The notes under the pieces are model-generated. The model saw only the letters and a list, made by a program, of their open reading frames with translations. It was not told the DNA's origin and ran no database searches. A stretch of 14,701 bases of DNA from Firmicutes bacterium UBA2598 (GTDB lineage Bacteria; Bacillota; PH28-bin88). This document shows, in pieces, positions 7,157 to 13,311 of this stretch. The stretch lies in the NCBI GenBank assembly GCA_002339345.1, contig DDKM01000055.1, positions 1 through 14,701 of the forward strand, given 5' to 3'. A program made the translations under genes and the position numbers. Positions within the stretch are counted from its first letter, which is position 1. Every line of letters begins with the position of its first letter.

Positions 7157-7354
7157 TTAAACATCTTGCATTTGGGCTAATGGGATGGGCGGGTGCAGAC
7201 CAGTGAGGCCGGTGGGTGCATCCCAGTACTTAGGCGGGGTGGGCGGCACCGGACGTCGCACTGGGGGTGCCAGCAGGAAAACCGCCAAAAGGGCCAGGAT
7301 AACCAGAAAGGTAACCAGAACCAGGGCTCCGATGGTAAGGGTGCGGGTGGCCAT
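7157..7354 (-). CDS. Small membrane-anchored proline-rich peptide (65 residues), unknown function
   Basis: No family is recognised. The peptide has a short basic N-terminus (MATRTL), one hydrophobic helix (about residues 8-29, IGALVLVTFLVILALLAVFL) and a proline-rich tail (PPVRRPVPPTPPKYWDAP) ending in polar residues. Such a layout suits a single-pass protein with an extended tail, possibly outside the cell. I chose the ATG at 7354 because GGGGAGGGA lies about six to eight bases upstream; a TTG two codons earlier is the alternative. It lies between the WYL protein gene and fbp on the same strand, with gaps of 74 and 142 bases. It may be cotranscribed, but this cannot be shown. Confidence 0.6.
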   Translation of the reverse strand: MATRTLTIGALVLVTFLVILALLAVFLLAPPVRRPVPPTPPKYWDAPTGLTGLHPPIPLAQMQDV

Positions 7355-7428
7355 ATGCAATCCCTCCCCGGGGTTCTAATACCGTTATTATGCTATCCCC
7401 GGCGGACTGGCATACGATTGCCCGTTGA

Positions 7429-9366
7429 TTAAACCGGCTTGCCGGCCACCAGCTGAATACCGGCGATATTACTGATTTTGAAGTAGCGCTCCTCCTTCCG
7501 CCAGTGACAGTACCCTTCCAGGTACCATGACGAGCCTTGCTGTATTAATGAATGGGGATCCACCTGGCGGACCCGGCGGCTGCGGCGATGTTCAGACCAG
7601 TAGTCCAATTTCAGGCTATAGCCATGAACAATGGCGTTTTCAATCATCTTCCGGACAACCTTGCCGGGATATGCCCGCAAGCCGTCAAACCACTCCGGCG
7701 GCAGCCCGTCCGGTTGCTCCGGTAACCGATGTTCCTCCTTTCCTGCCCCTTCGAAGGTGATGACATCCTGCCGGGGCATGTAGCCCGCCTGCCGTAACGC
7801 TTCCCTGGCCTTGCCATGGGAACGTCTTGGGATAACCAGCAGGGTGGGAGAAAGTTCCCCCAGGATCAGAGGTTTGATGTGGGGCATACTGCGTACCTCC
7901 GCCGCCAGTTCAGCATCGGCACACTGAAGAACAAAGGCATCCACAAAGGCCAGTCGACCGAAATTCTTCCCCCATTCAGCCAAGGTATAGCGTACATTGT
8001 CTGGCACAGGGTTCCGGCCGCGTGTGGCAAGGAAGTCCATCATCCCTGCAATGGTCCACCCGAGGTTTAAGCCCCTTTCCACTGACTCCTTACTCAACTG
8101 GTAGGTCATCACCCTGTCCACGGCGGTAAGGTCCGCCAGCTGTTCCAGTTGCCACCGCACCGGGTGCTCCAGGTTACTGGGAGCCAGGATCTGGTAGTTG
8201 GGTTGCAGGTAAAAACCATTTTCTCCGGGTGGCAGATGGGAAAGCAGCTGCTCATCAGCCGGTTCCTTTGGACGTCCTCTTCCGCCCGCGTTTTTACGCC
8301 CCGGTGGCGACACCCTGTCACCAGTTGGGGTTGGCGGGTCTCCGGCCTCCTTCGGCCGGAAACAGCTGCCCAGGCTGGTCCAGCGGCACCAGACGGCGTT
8401 GGACTGCTTATCCAAATGAAGGTGCAACAGCCCGGCATAAGCCATCAGGTGTAAAACCTCCAACATAGTTGCCACCCCATCTTTATCCACCACGGCGGTT
8501 AGGCTGGCCACCCGGAAAAGCTTCTGCACATTCATCCACCTGTCCGCCGGCAACGCCTGCAGAAGGGCCAGGCAGGTTTCCGCCCACCCGCCCCGCACCT
8601 GCCCCCGGCAGTAAGCCCACACATCACGGACCTTATCCACCAGCGGTGTAGCTGCCCATTCCCTGCCTGCCGGTGTAATGGATAATACCGCGCCGGTATC
8701 CTGCACAAGCTTTTGATGAAGGCAAAACTCCACCACACTGCCCAGGGAAAAGGGATAAGCACCGTCGGGAATCTCGGCCTTGTCCCAAAAAAACGACATG
8801 ATGGTACCCATTTCCCGTTTGTAGATAACCCCCTTCTGGGTCAGCTGGGGCGGTTTTCTTGCCACATAGCCCAAAAAGGTGACCAGGTCATCATAAAGGT
8901 GCATCCTGGCTGCCGGCACCGGAAAACCGGGATCCGGCCCCGCCAGGAGATCAGCCCACTCCTCTGCCGCAAAGAGCGAAGACAGGGCCTCCCGAACTTC
9001 CGCCGGCATGATCAGATATTCCCGCCAGCTGTTGCCGGCAAGAAAGACCAGGCAGCGTAACCCAATGCCGTTAAGTACCTGATCCACCTTTGACTGGACA
9101 GGCAACAGTTGCTTCAAAGTATTTACCACCCTTTTCCTTTCCAGCCCTTCCTCCGGTAAACTGCCAACCAGGTAACGCAGCGTCTGCCGGGCCGGTTCAC
9201 CCAGTTCAGCCAGGGTCCTTCTTAAATAACGCTCATCACAGATATTAATCACCAGGTGTCTAATCAGTTCCGGTGTGGACATCTGGCCAGGTGAAAGCCC
9301 GCACACCGCTGCCATTTCCAGTAATTGAGCACGGGGAAACTTGGATAGAATATCTGCGAACTGCAT
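7429..9366 (-). CDS. XPB-associated protein: helicase C-terminal/XPB-type domain plus C-terminal WYL domain
   Basis: The 645-residue protein has a long helical N-terminal half (1-330) with winged-helix-like stretches and no recognised catalytic motif. A low-complexity Pro/Gly/Arg linker (about 338-375) follows. The middle domain (about 384-530, from FYLQPNYQILAPSNLEH) resembles the Pfam domain called 'Helicase conserved C-terminal / XPB-Ssl2 N-terminal'. At the end is a WYL domain (about 580-645) with LKLDYWSEHRRSRRVRQVDP, WYLEGYCHW and RYFKISNI. There is no Walker A or DEAD motif, so it is not itself a helicase. WYL domains in other bacterial proteins bind ligands or nucleic acid and often regulate. 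The gene follows the XPB helicase on the same strand after 144 bases, and the shared domain suggests that the proteins bind each other. The ATG start is supported by GGGGGAT seven bases upstream. Confidence 0.85.
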   Translation of the reverse strand: MQFADILSKFPRAQLLEMAAVCGLSPGQMSTPELIRHLVINICDERYLRRTLAELGEPARQTLRYLVGSLPEEGLERKRVVNTLKQLLPVQSKVDQVLNGIGLRCLVFLAGNSWREYLIMPAEVREALSSLFAAEEWADLLAGPDPGFPVPAARMHLYDDLVTFLGYVARKPPQLTQKGVIYKREMGTIMSFFWDKAEIPDGAYPFSLGSVVEFCLHQKLVQDTGAVLSITPAGREWAATPLVDKVRDVWAYCRGQVRGGWAETCLALLQALPADRWMNVQKLFRVASLTAVVDKDGVATMLEVLHLMAYAGLLHLHLDKQSNAVWCRWTSLGSCFRPKEAGDPPTPTGDRVSPPGRKNAGGRGRPKEPADEQLLSHLPPGENGFYLQPNYQILAPSNLEHPVRWQLEQLADLTAVDRVMTYQLSKESVERGLNLGWTIAGMMDFLATRGRNPVPDNVRYTLAEWGKNFGRLAFVDAFVLQCADAELAAEVRSMPHIKPLILGELSPTLLVIPRRSHGKAREALRQAGYMPRQDVITFEGAGKEEHRLPEQPDGLPPEWFDGLRAYPGKVVRKMIENAIVHGYSLKLDYWSEHRRSRRVRQVDPHSLIQQGSSWYLEGYCHWRKEERYFKISNIAGIQLVAGKPV

Positions 9367-9510
9367 ATGGGCATCCCCCTAAACAATATGTTCAGCCCCA
9401 ACCATGATCACCGTCCGCACCGGACCGGATGCGACGGAACCGGGTGTGGCAAACAGGCATACCGGACGGGCTAATGCCACATAGAACCCCGCGGCCCGGA
9501 TACCGGAGAT
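9367..9510 (-). other. Structured spacer between the XPB helicase gene and its partner
   Basis: The 144 bases hold no firm gene. CCGTCCG (9411-9417) can pair with CGGACGG (9463-9469), and the spacer has several short CCGG-rich repeats. A minus-strand frame with GTG at 9480 and TAG at 9379 (33 codons) is open but has no good ribosome binding site, and its stop touches the one used by the next gene. No poly-U run follows a stem, so I see no terminator between the two genes. Confidence 0.35.
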
Positions 9511-11196
9511 CTACCCGGCGGCCAGTTCATCGGCATGGATGATCCGGTAGCGGTAACCCTGTTCGGTGAGAAAGAGCTGTCTGTTCATGGCAAAGTCGTG
9601 GTCCCTGGTGTCACGGGTGACCAGGGAGTAAAAATGGGCCTGGGCGCCGTTGGCCTTGGGACGGAGGATACGGCCCAGGCGCTGGGCCTCCTCCTGGCGG
9701 GAGCCAAAGGTGCCGGAAACCTGAATGGCCACGTTGGCGTCAGGGAGATCCACGGCGAAGTTGGCCACCTTGGAGACCACCAGTACCTCCACCTCTCCCG
9801 CCCGGAAGGCATTATAGAGTTGTTCCCGCTCCCTGTTCCCCACCTGCCCGGTGATAAGTGGGGCGTCCAGCACCGCCGCCAGTTCCTTGAGTTGATCCAG
9901 GTACTGGCCAATAATGAGGATCCGATCCCCCCGGTGACGCTCCACCAATCTCTGTACCAGCTCCACCTTGCCGGGGTTTTCCGAAGCTATACGGAACTTT
10001 TCCCGGTGGTCAGCCATGGCATAGGCCATGCGGATGTCGGAAGGAAGCTCCAGGCGGACCTCGGTACACTGGGCAGTGGCGATCCACCCCTGCCGCTCCA
10101 GTTCCTTCCACGGCACATCATATTTTTTGGGCCCAATGAGGGTAAAGACATCCCCCTCCCGCTGGTCCTCCCGCACCAGGGTGGCGGTCAAACCCAGGCG
10201 GCGCCTGGCCTGAATTTCCGCAGTGGCCCGGAAAACCGGTGCCGGCAGCAGGTGTACCTCATCATAAATGATCAGGCCCCAGTCCTTCTGGTTGAACAGG
10301 GCGAAATGGGTAAACTCCCCATCCTTCCTGGTCCGGGCGGTCAGGATCTGGTAGGTGGCCACCGTTACCGGTTTCACCTCCTTGACTTCACCACTGTACT
10401 CCCCCACCAGGGAGGGGTCCAGCCATGTCTTGTCCAGCAACTCCCGGATCCACTGGCGAGCGGCGGTGATATTGGTGGTAAGCACCAGTGTTTCACATCC
10501 CAGGCGGGACATCGCCGCCAGGCCGATGACCGTCTTTCCTGCCCCGCATGGCAGGACCAGCACTCCACTACCGCCCCGAGCGGAACCGCCCGCGTAAAAG
10601 GCTTCCACCGCCTGGTGCTGGTATTCCCGTAAGGCAAAGGGCTGTCCAGCCGGGGTGATTTCTCGCAGCCGGATGTCCAGGGCGGCTCCGTCCTGGTAGC
10701 CTGCCAGGTCCTCCGCCGGGAAACCGATTTTGATCAGTTCCTGTTTCACCGCTCCCCGGTTGCCGGGGGGCACCAAAATGGTATGGGGGTCCAGCAGGTC
10801 GCCCAGGCGTGGCTTCAGGGCTTTATGACGCCAGATTTCCTGGATGGCTGCAGGGTCGGCGGAATACAGCACCAGCCGGCCTTCCCGTTGCAGTAACTGC
10901 ACCAGGCCGTAACGGCCCACGAAATCCAGGATATCCCGGCGCACGTTGTCCGGCAGATCAAATTTCCCATAAGTGGTTAGACAGTCCACCATTTCCTGGG
11001 CGGATAGCCCTGCGGCGGCCGCATTCCACAGGGATAATGGCGTAATCCGGTAGGTATGGACATGTTCCGGGCTTTTTTCCAGCTCGGCAAAGGCGGCCAG
11101 CCTATCCCGGGCTTCCTCGTAAAGGGAGTTGTGTACCTCCAGCAGCACGGTACGGTCTCCTTGGACGATGAGCGGGTTCTGGGGGTTGTATGCCAT
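9511..11196 (-). CDS. XPB/Ssl2-type DNA helicase (superfamily 2)
   Basis: The 561-residue product is a bacterial XPB homologue, an ATP-driven 3'-5' DNA helicase or translocase; in Archaea and eukaryotes XPB opens DNA in repair and transcription. The N-terminal domain (about 8-125) has the bacterial XPB signature FAELEKSPEHVHTYRITPLSLW. The first RecA lobe carries Walker A PCGAGKT (216-222), DEVH (312-315) and LTAT (336-339). These are followed by the XPB-specific RED motif (Arg342-Glu343-Asp344) and IGPKKYDVPWKELE. The second lobe has the arginine-finger motif QRLGRILRP (505-513). The ATG at 11196 follows AAGGGAGG at good spacing; an upstream extension of 33 residues is unlike the family. No separate nuclease gene (such as archaeal Bax1) is adjacent. 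Instead, a WYL-domain protein follows. The repair role is by family; the bacterial function is not well settled. Confidence 0.93.
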   Translation of the reverse strand: MAYNPQNPLIVQGDRTVLLEVHNSLYEEARDRLAAFAELEKSPEHVHTYRITPLSLWNAAAAGLSAQEMVDCLTTYGKFDLPDNVRRDILDFVGRYGLVQLLQREGRLVLYSADPAAIQEIWRHKALKPRLGDLLDPHTILVPPGNRGAVKQELIKIGFPAEDLAGYQDGAALDIRLREITPAGQPFALREYQHQAVEAFYAGGSARGGSGVLVLPCGAGKTVIGLAAMSRLGCETLVLTTNITAARQWIRELLDKTWLDPSLVGEYSGEVKEVKPVTVATYQILTARTRKDGEFTHFALFNQKDWGLIIYDEVHLLPAPVFRATAEIQARRRLGLTATLVREDQREGDVFTLIGPKKYDVPWKELERQGWIATAQCTEVRLELPSDIRMAYAMADHREKFRIASENPGKVELVQRLVERHRGDRILIIGQYLDQLKELAAVLDAPLITGQVGNREREQLYNAFRAGEVEVLVVSKVANFAVDLPDANVAIQVSGTFGSRQEEAQRLGRILRPKANGAQAHFYSLVTRDTRDHDFAMNRQLFLTEQGYRYRIIHADELAAG

Positions 11197-11279
11197 GGGT
11201 ATCCTCCCTTGTTGGTGGTATCCTAATTTATTTCTACAAGTGATACCAATCCCCTGCCAGGAAGGCGGGTGAACTGCCC

Positions 11280-11393
11280 ATGTACTTCGTTCCATATGAC
11301 CTACGGGACAATGGGATGCAAGTCAGGCCGGAAGCGCTCAAACTACTACAGCAGGTAGCAGGAATTTATACCTTTGTGGTAGAAGATTTATAG
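11280..11393 (+). CDS. Possible small ORF (37 residues), unknown function
   Basis: An ATG at 11280 opens a 37-codon frame ending in TAG at 11391-11393. It reads MYFVPYDLRDNGMQVRPEAL, then KLLQQVAGIYTFVVEDL. The composition is balanced and protein-like, with no membrane segment or cysteine. The ribosome binding site is weak (GGAAGGCGGG, rather distant), and I recognise no family. It lies divergent from the helicase gene and upstream of the DedA-type gene. It may be a small gene, the remnant of a larger one, or chance. Confidence 0.3.
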   Translation: MYFVPYDLRDNGMQVRPEALKLLQQVAGIYTFVVEDL

Positions 11394-11398
11394 TAACA

Positions 11399-11446
11399 TG
11401 GAATTGGCCATGCAACACCCATTCCACCAGCGGCCCAGCAGGGCCG
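11399..11446 (+). other. Two small hairpins in the leader of the DedA-type gene
   Basis: TGGAAT (11399-11404) can pair with ATTCCA (11421-11426). CGGCCC (11431-11436) pairs perfectly with GGGCCG (11441-11446) around the loop AGCA. The second stem ends about nine bases before the GAGAAGG ribosome binding site. No U-run follows, so this is not a terminator. Any regulatory role is unproven. Confidence 0.35.
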
Positions 11447-11467
11447 GGGCATGAGAGAAGGTTCAAC

Positions 11468-12169
11468 GTGCCACAGGTTAAACTGTTACTTCTATTGATT
11501 GTGGCCACCGCAGGCATCGTTGCACCGGGTTTGCAAATTCCCGGTGAATGGCAACAACTGGTGACTTCGGCCAGTATCGAGGGAGCGGTGGAATACCTGC
11601 AATCCTTCTGGCCGTGGACACCGGTGATTGCCATTGTGTTTCTGACGCTGGAAACCGTCATCGCCCCCCTACCGGCCTGGCCGGTGCTGGGCGCCAATGC
11701 CTTGATTTTTGGCTTGTGGGGCGGAATCGCCGTGTCCTGGGCAGGTGCCATGCTCGGTGCAGTAATCTGCTTTTGGATATCCCGATCCTTTGGCCGCCGA
11801 TGGCTGGAAAGAAAACTGCGGCAAAAATACCTCCACCAGATCGACGAGTTCAGCAGCCGCAAGGGTTTTTGGATTTTGCTGCTGGCCAGGGTTATACCCG
11901 TCACCTCCCTGGACGTGCTCAGCTACCTGGCGGGTTTAAGCCGGATTCCCTTTTGGCACTTTCTAGCGGCCACCGGTCTGGGCTTCCTGCCTGGGGTTAC
12001 CCTATACACCCTTTTTGCCCATGACCTGTTTATGGCCCAACACTATGGCAACCGACTCAGCCTGGTGGGAATTGGTCTAGTGGCCGGCTACCTGTTATAT
12101 CATTACAGGCGGGTGATCATCCGGCGGTTAAAGGCGTCAAAGGCTACCTCAGAACAGTTTCACAAGTAG
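11468..12169 (+). CDS. DedA/TVP38-TMEM64 (VTT domain) family membrane protein
   Basis: The 233-residue integral membrane protein belongs to the VTT superfamily, whose bacterial members are linked to lipid-carrier (undecaprenyl phosphate or phospholipid) scrambling and membrane homeostasis. Hydrophobic segments lie at about 4-22, 50-66, 72-105, 133-157, 161-185 and 197-213. The central family pattern is visible: a re-entrant loop around PLPAWPVLGANALIFGLWGG (67-86), GAMLGAVICFWISRSFGRRW (93-112), and RVIPVTSLDVLSYLAGLSRI (141-160), matching the conserved arginine/proline motif of TVP38-type proteins. The C-terminus is short and basic, probably cytoplasmic. The start is GTG with GAGAAGG six bases upstream. 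A strong terminator directly follows, so the gene is probably transcribed alone or with its short leader. The substrate cannot be told from sequence. Confidence 0.88.
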   Translation: MPQVKLLLLLIVATAGIVAPGLQIPGEWQQLVTSASIEGAVEYLQSFWPWTPVIAIVFLTLETVIAPLPAWPVLGANALIFGLWGGIAVSWAGAMLGAVICFWISRSFGRRWLERKLRQKYLHQIDEFSSRKGFWILLLARVIPVTSLDVLSYLAGLSRIPFWHFLAATGLGFLPGVTLYTLFAHDLFMAQHYGNRLSLVGIGLVAGYLLYHYRRVIIRRLKASKATSEQFHK

Positions 12170-12184
12170 GGAAAAGTCTCAAGC

Positions 12185-12236
12185 AAGATATAGAGCCTGT
12201 AGAGGATTTTGTTCTTCTACAGGCTCTATATCTTTT
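12185..12236 (+). terminator. Strong terminator with a 19-bp perfect stem
   Basis: A perfect 19-bp inverted repeat (12185-12203 / 12216-12234, arms AAGATATAGAGCCTGTAGA and its complement) encloses a 12-base loop and ends in CTTTT. It follows the stop codon of the DedA-type gene by 15 bases. The stem is longer than the other terminators here (9-11 bp), but the position and T-run fit termination. The minus strand lacks a matching U-run. Confidence 0.8.
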
Positions 12237-12329
12237 CAGGCGCGGTAAATTTCGGCCCACTGTAAGGGTACATCTGCAACATTTGTTTGTCGTTGAGTGG
12301 CAATAATGATAGGATAAAGTTAATTACAT

Positions 12330-12348
12330 TATACCAATGGGTGGTATA
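12330..12348 (+). promoter_or_regulatory. Inverted repeat covering the ribosome binding site of the methyltransferase gene
   Basis: TATACCA (12330-12336), five bases, and TGGTATA (12342-12348) form a perfect 7-bp inverted repeat ending two bases before the ATG. It includes the GGGTGG ribosome binding site (12339-12344). It could be a repressor operator (the pattern resembles GntR-type sites) or an RNA hairpin hiding the ribosome binding site. Confidence 0.45.
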
Positions 12349-12350
12349 GA

Positions 12351-12866
12351 ATGCGCCTGCTGCTGTCGGGTATCTTTATTATCATAATAGGCTCCCTCCT
12401 GTGGCCGACCCTTTTGGGGGGTGCTTATAGCGCTACCAGCACAACCAACGTACGCCGCAAACTGATGCTGGCTGAGTTAAAGCAAGGCGAACTGTTGGTG
12501 GATCTGGGAGCCGGGGATGGACGGGTAATCTGCTTGGCGGCTAAGGAATTTGGCGCCAATGCAACGGGGATTGAAATTGACCCCCTACGCTTTTGGTTCT
12601 GCAAACTGAGAATATTGCTGGGCGGGCTATCTGGGATGGTATCGGTACGGCGGGAGAATTTCTTTGCTGCAGACCTCTCCGGTGCTGATGTGGTTACCTT
12701 TTACCTTTCCCCATCCGCAGCGGAGAAGCTAAAACACAAGTTTGAGCGGGAAATGAAACCCGGTAGCCGGGTGGCTTCCTACCGCCGGCCGGTGCCTGGC
12801 TGGCGGCCTACCCGTGTTGATGAACAAAACCATATTTATGTCTACGAAATGGGAAAAAGCAATTAG
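12351..12866 (+). CDS. Membrane-anchored class I SAM-dependent methyltransferase (FAM173/ATPSC-KMT-like)
   Basis: The 171-residue protein starts with one hydrophobic helix (about 3-25), likely a membrane anchor, followed by a short Rossmann-type methyltransferase. SAM motif I is VDLGAGDGRV (50-59), and the acidic second strand is GIEIDPLRF (73-81). Later motifs are ENFFAADLSGADVVTFYLSP (102-121) and LKHKFEREMKPGSRV (127-141). This combination of anchor, compact fold, 'DVVTFYLSP' and 'ELKPGSRV-like' strand matches the FAM173/ATPSC-KMT group. Eukaryotic members methylate lysine in mitochondrial membrane proteins such as the ATP synthase c-subunit; the bacterial substrate is unknown. GGGTGG lies six bases before the ATG, inside an inverted repeat. 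The gene stands alone between two terminators. Confidence 0.82.
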   Translation: MRLLLSGIFIIIIGSLLWPTLLGGAYSATSTTNVRRKLMLAELKQGELLVDLGAGDGRVICLAAKEFGANATGIEIDPLRFWFCKLRILLGGLSGMVSVRRENFFAADLSGADVVTFYLSPSAAEKLKHKFEREMKPGSRVASYRRPVPGWRPTRVDEQNHIYVYEMGKSN

Positions 12867-12879
12867 CAGGCAGGTCAAC

Positions 12880-12927
12880 AAAAAGGCCGTGGCCCACTGC
12901 AAGGCACACCATGGCCTGGTTTTTTTT
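12880..12927. terminator. Bidirectional terminator between the methyltransferase and the 71-residue protein
   Basis: AGGCCGTGG (12884-12892) pairs with CCATGGCCT (12909-12917), including one G-U pair, with an inner GCC/GGC pairing in the loop. On the plus strand it is followed by GG and eight T (12920-12927). On the minus strand the stem is followed by a five-T run (12880-12884). It can therefore end both convergent transcripts. Confidence 0.85.
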
Positions 12928-12932
12928 GGCTA

Positions 12933-13148
12933 CTACCATCCGAACAGCCGGGAGGCCGGTGGCAGATACCCCCCAGAGAAGTAGTATAGGGATATGCTGG
13001 TTACAGTCAAGAAGGCCAGACCGTAGACGGCTCGTTGCCGTGGCGCCAGGTTAAAGCGCTTGAGGAATTTCAGGAAGTAACTGGTGGGAACCAGGCTGAC
13101 CAGTACCCAGAAAACCAGGCTGGAAATCGCCAATACCGACACCCCCAT
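12933..13148 (-). CDS. Small two-helix membrane protein (71 residues), unknown function
   Basis: No family is recognised. Two hydrophobic helices (about 3-24 and 40-58) are joined by a basic loop (KFLKRFNLAPRQRA), which by the positive-inside rule should face the cytoplasm, putting both ends outside. The C-terminus is aromatic and glycine-rich (YYFSGGYLPPASRLFGW). The ATG at 13148 is preceded by AGGTGGTGG about ten bases upstream, and the stop codon sits just before the bidirectional terminator. Convergent layout, terminator and ribosome binding site support a real gene. It lies downstream of paaK and the iorA remnant on the same strand and could have become part of that transcript. Confidence 0.65.
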   Translation of the reverse strand: MGVSVLAISSLVFWVLVSLVPTSYFLKFLKRFNLAPRQRAVYGLAFLTVTSISLYYFSGGYLPPASRLFGW

Positions 13149-13198
13149 ATCTGCAATGCCACCACCTGCGCGGCCCCTCTAATATACCATAATTCCCG

Positions 13199-13297
13199 TC
13201 AATTATCCACACGCCGCCTGGTGGTCAACCGGACCATCACCGGTGTGTCAAACTGCTCGCTTATGGCAAAGGCGGCCATAACGTAATCATGGGCCTT
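13199..13297 (-). pseudogene. iorA: Remnant of indolepyruvate:ferredoxin oxidoreductase alpha subunit (iorA)
   Basis: This minus-strand frame has no start codon of its own. It reads KAHDYVMAAFAISEQFDTPV followed by MVRLTTR, then diverges (RRVDN) and stops. IorA proteins have an internal segment of the form (Q)EAxDxVxxAFxxSExxDTPVxxRxTTR, and the agreement is nearly continuous over about 25 residues. Just before it, CCGCAGGAAGGCC would read PQEA if one A were removed, suggesting a frameshift near the left junction. IorA is normally about 600 residues, so this is a tiny piece left after a deletion. It sits 15 bases after the paaK stop on the same strand. In many anaerobes iorA, iorB and a phenylacetate-CoA ligase gene are neighbours, which supports this reading. 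Confidence 0.7.
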
Positions 13298-13311
13298 CCT
13301 GCGGCCCCATT

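Noticed and set aside
9379..9480. 33-codon minus-strand frame between the helicase and WYL genes
   Set aside because: GTG start with no good ribosome binding site, and the stop codon abuts the next gene's ribosome binding site; kept only as a note in the spacer entry.
9535..10632. 365-residue plus-strand ORF
   Set aside because: It lies entirely antisense to the XPB helicase, whose motifs are complete; its composition (His/Gly/Gln rich) is typical of a shadow frame in GC-rich DNA.
11200..11260. Candidate promoter for the XPB helicase (TTGGTA ... TAGGAT)
   Set aside because: Both hexamers match only four of six positions with an 18-base spacer; not distinguishable from chance.
11338..11904. 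188-residue minus-strand ORF
   Set aside because: Antisense to the DedA-type gene and its leader; no family features.
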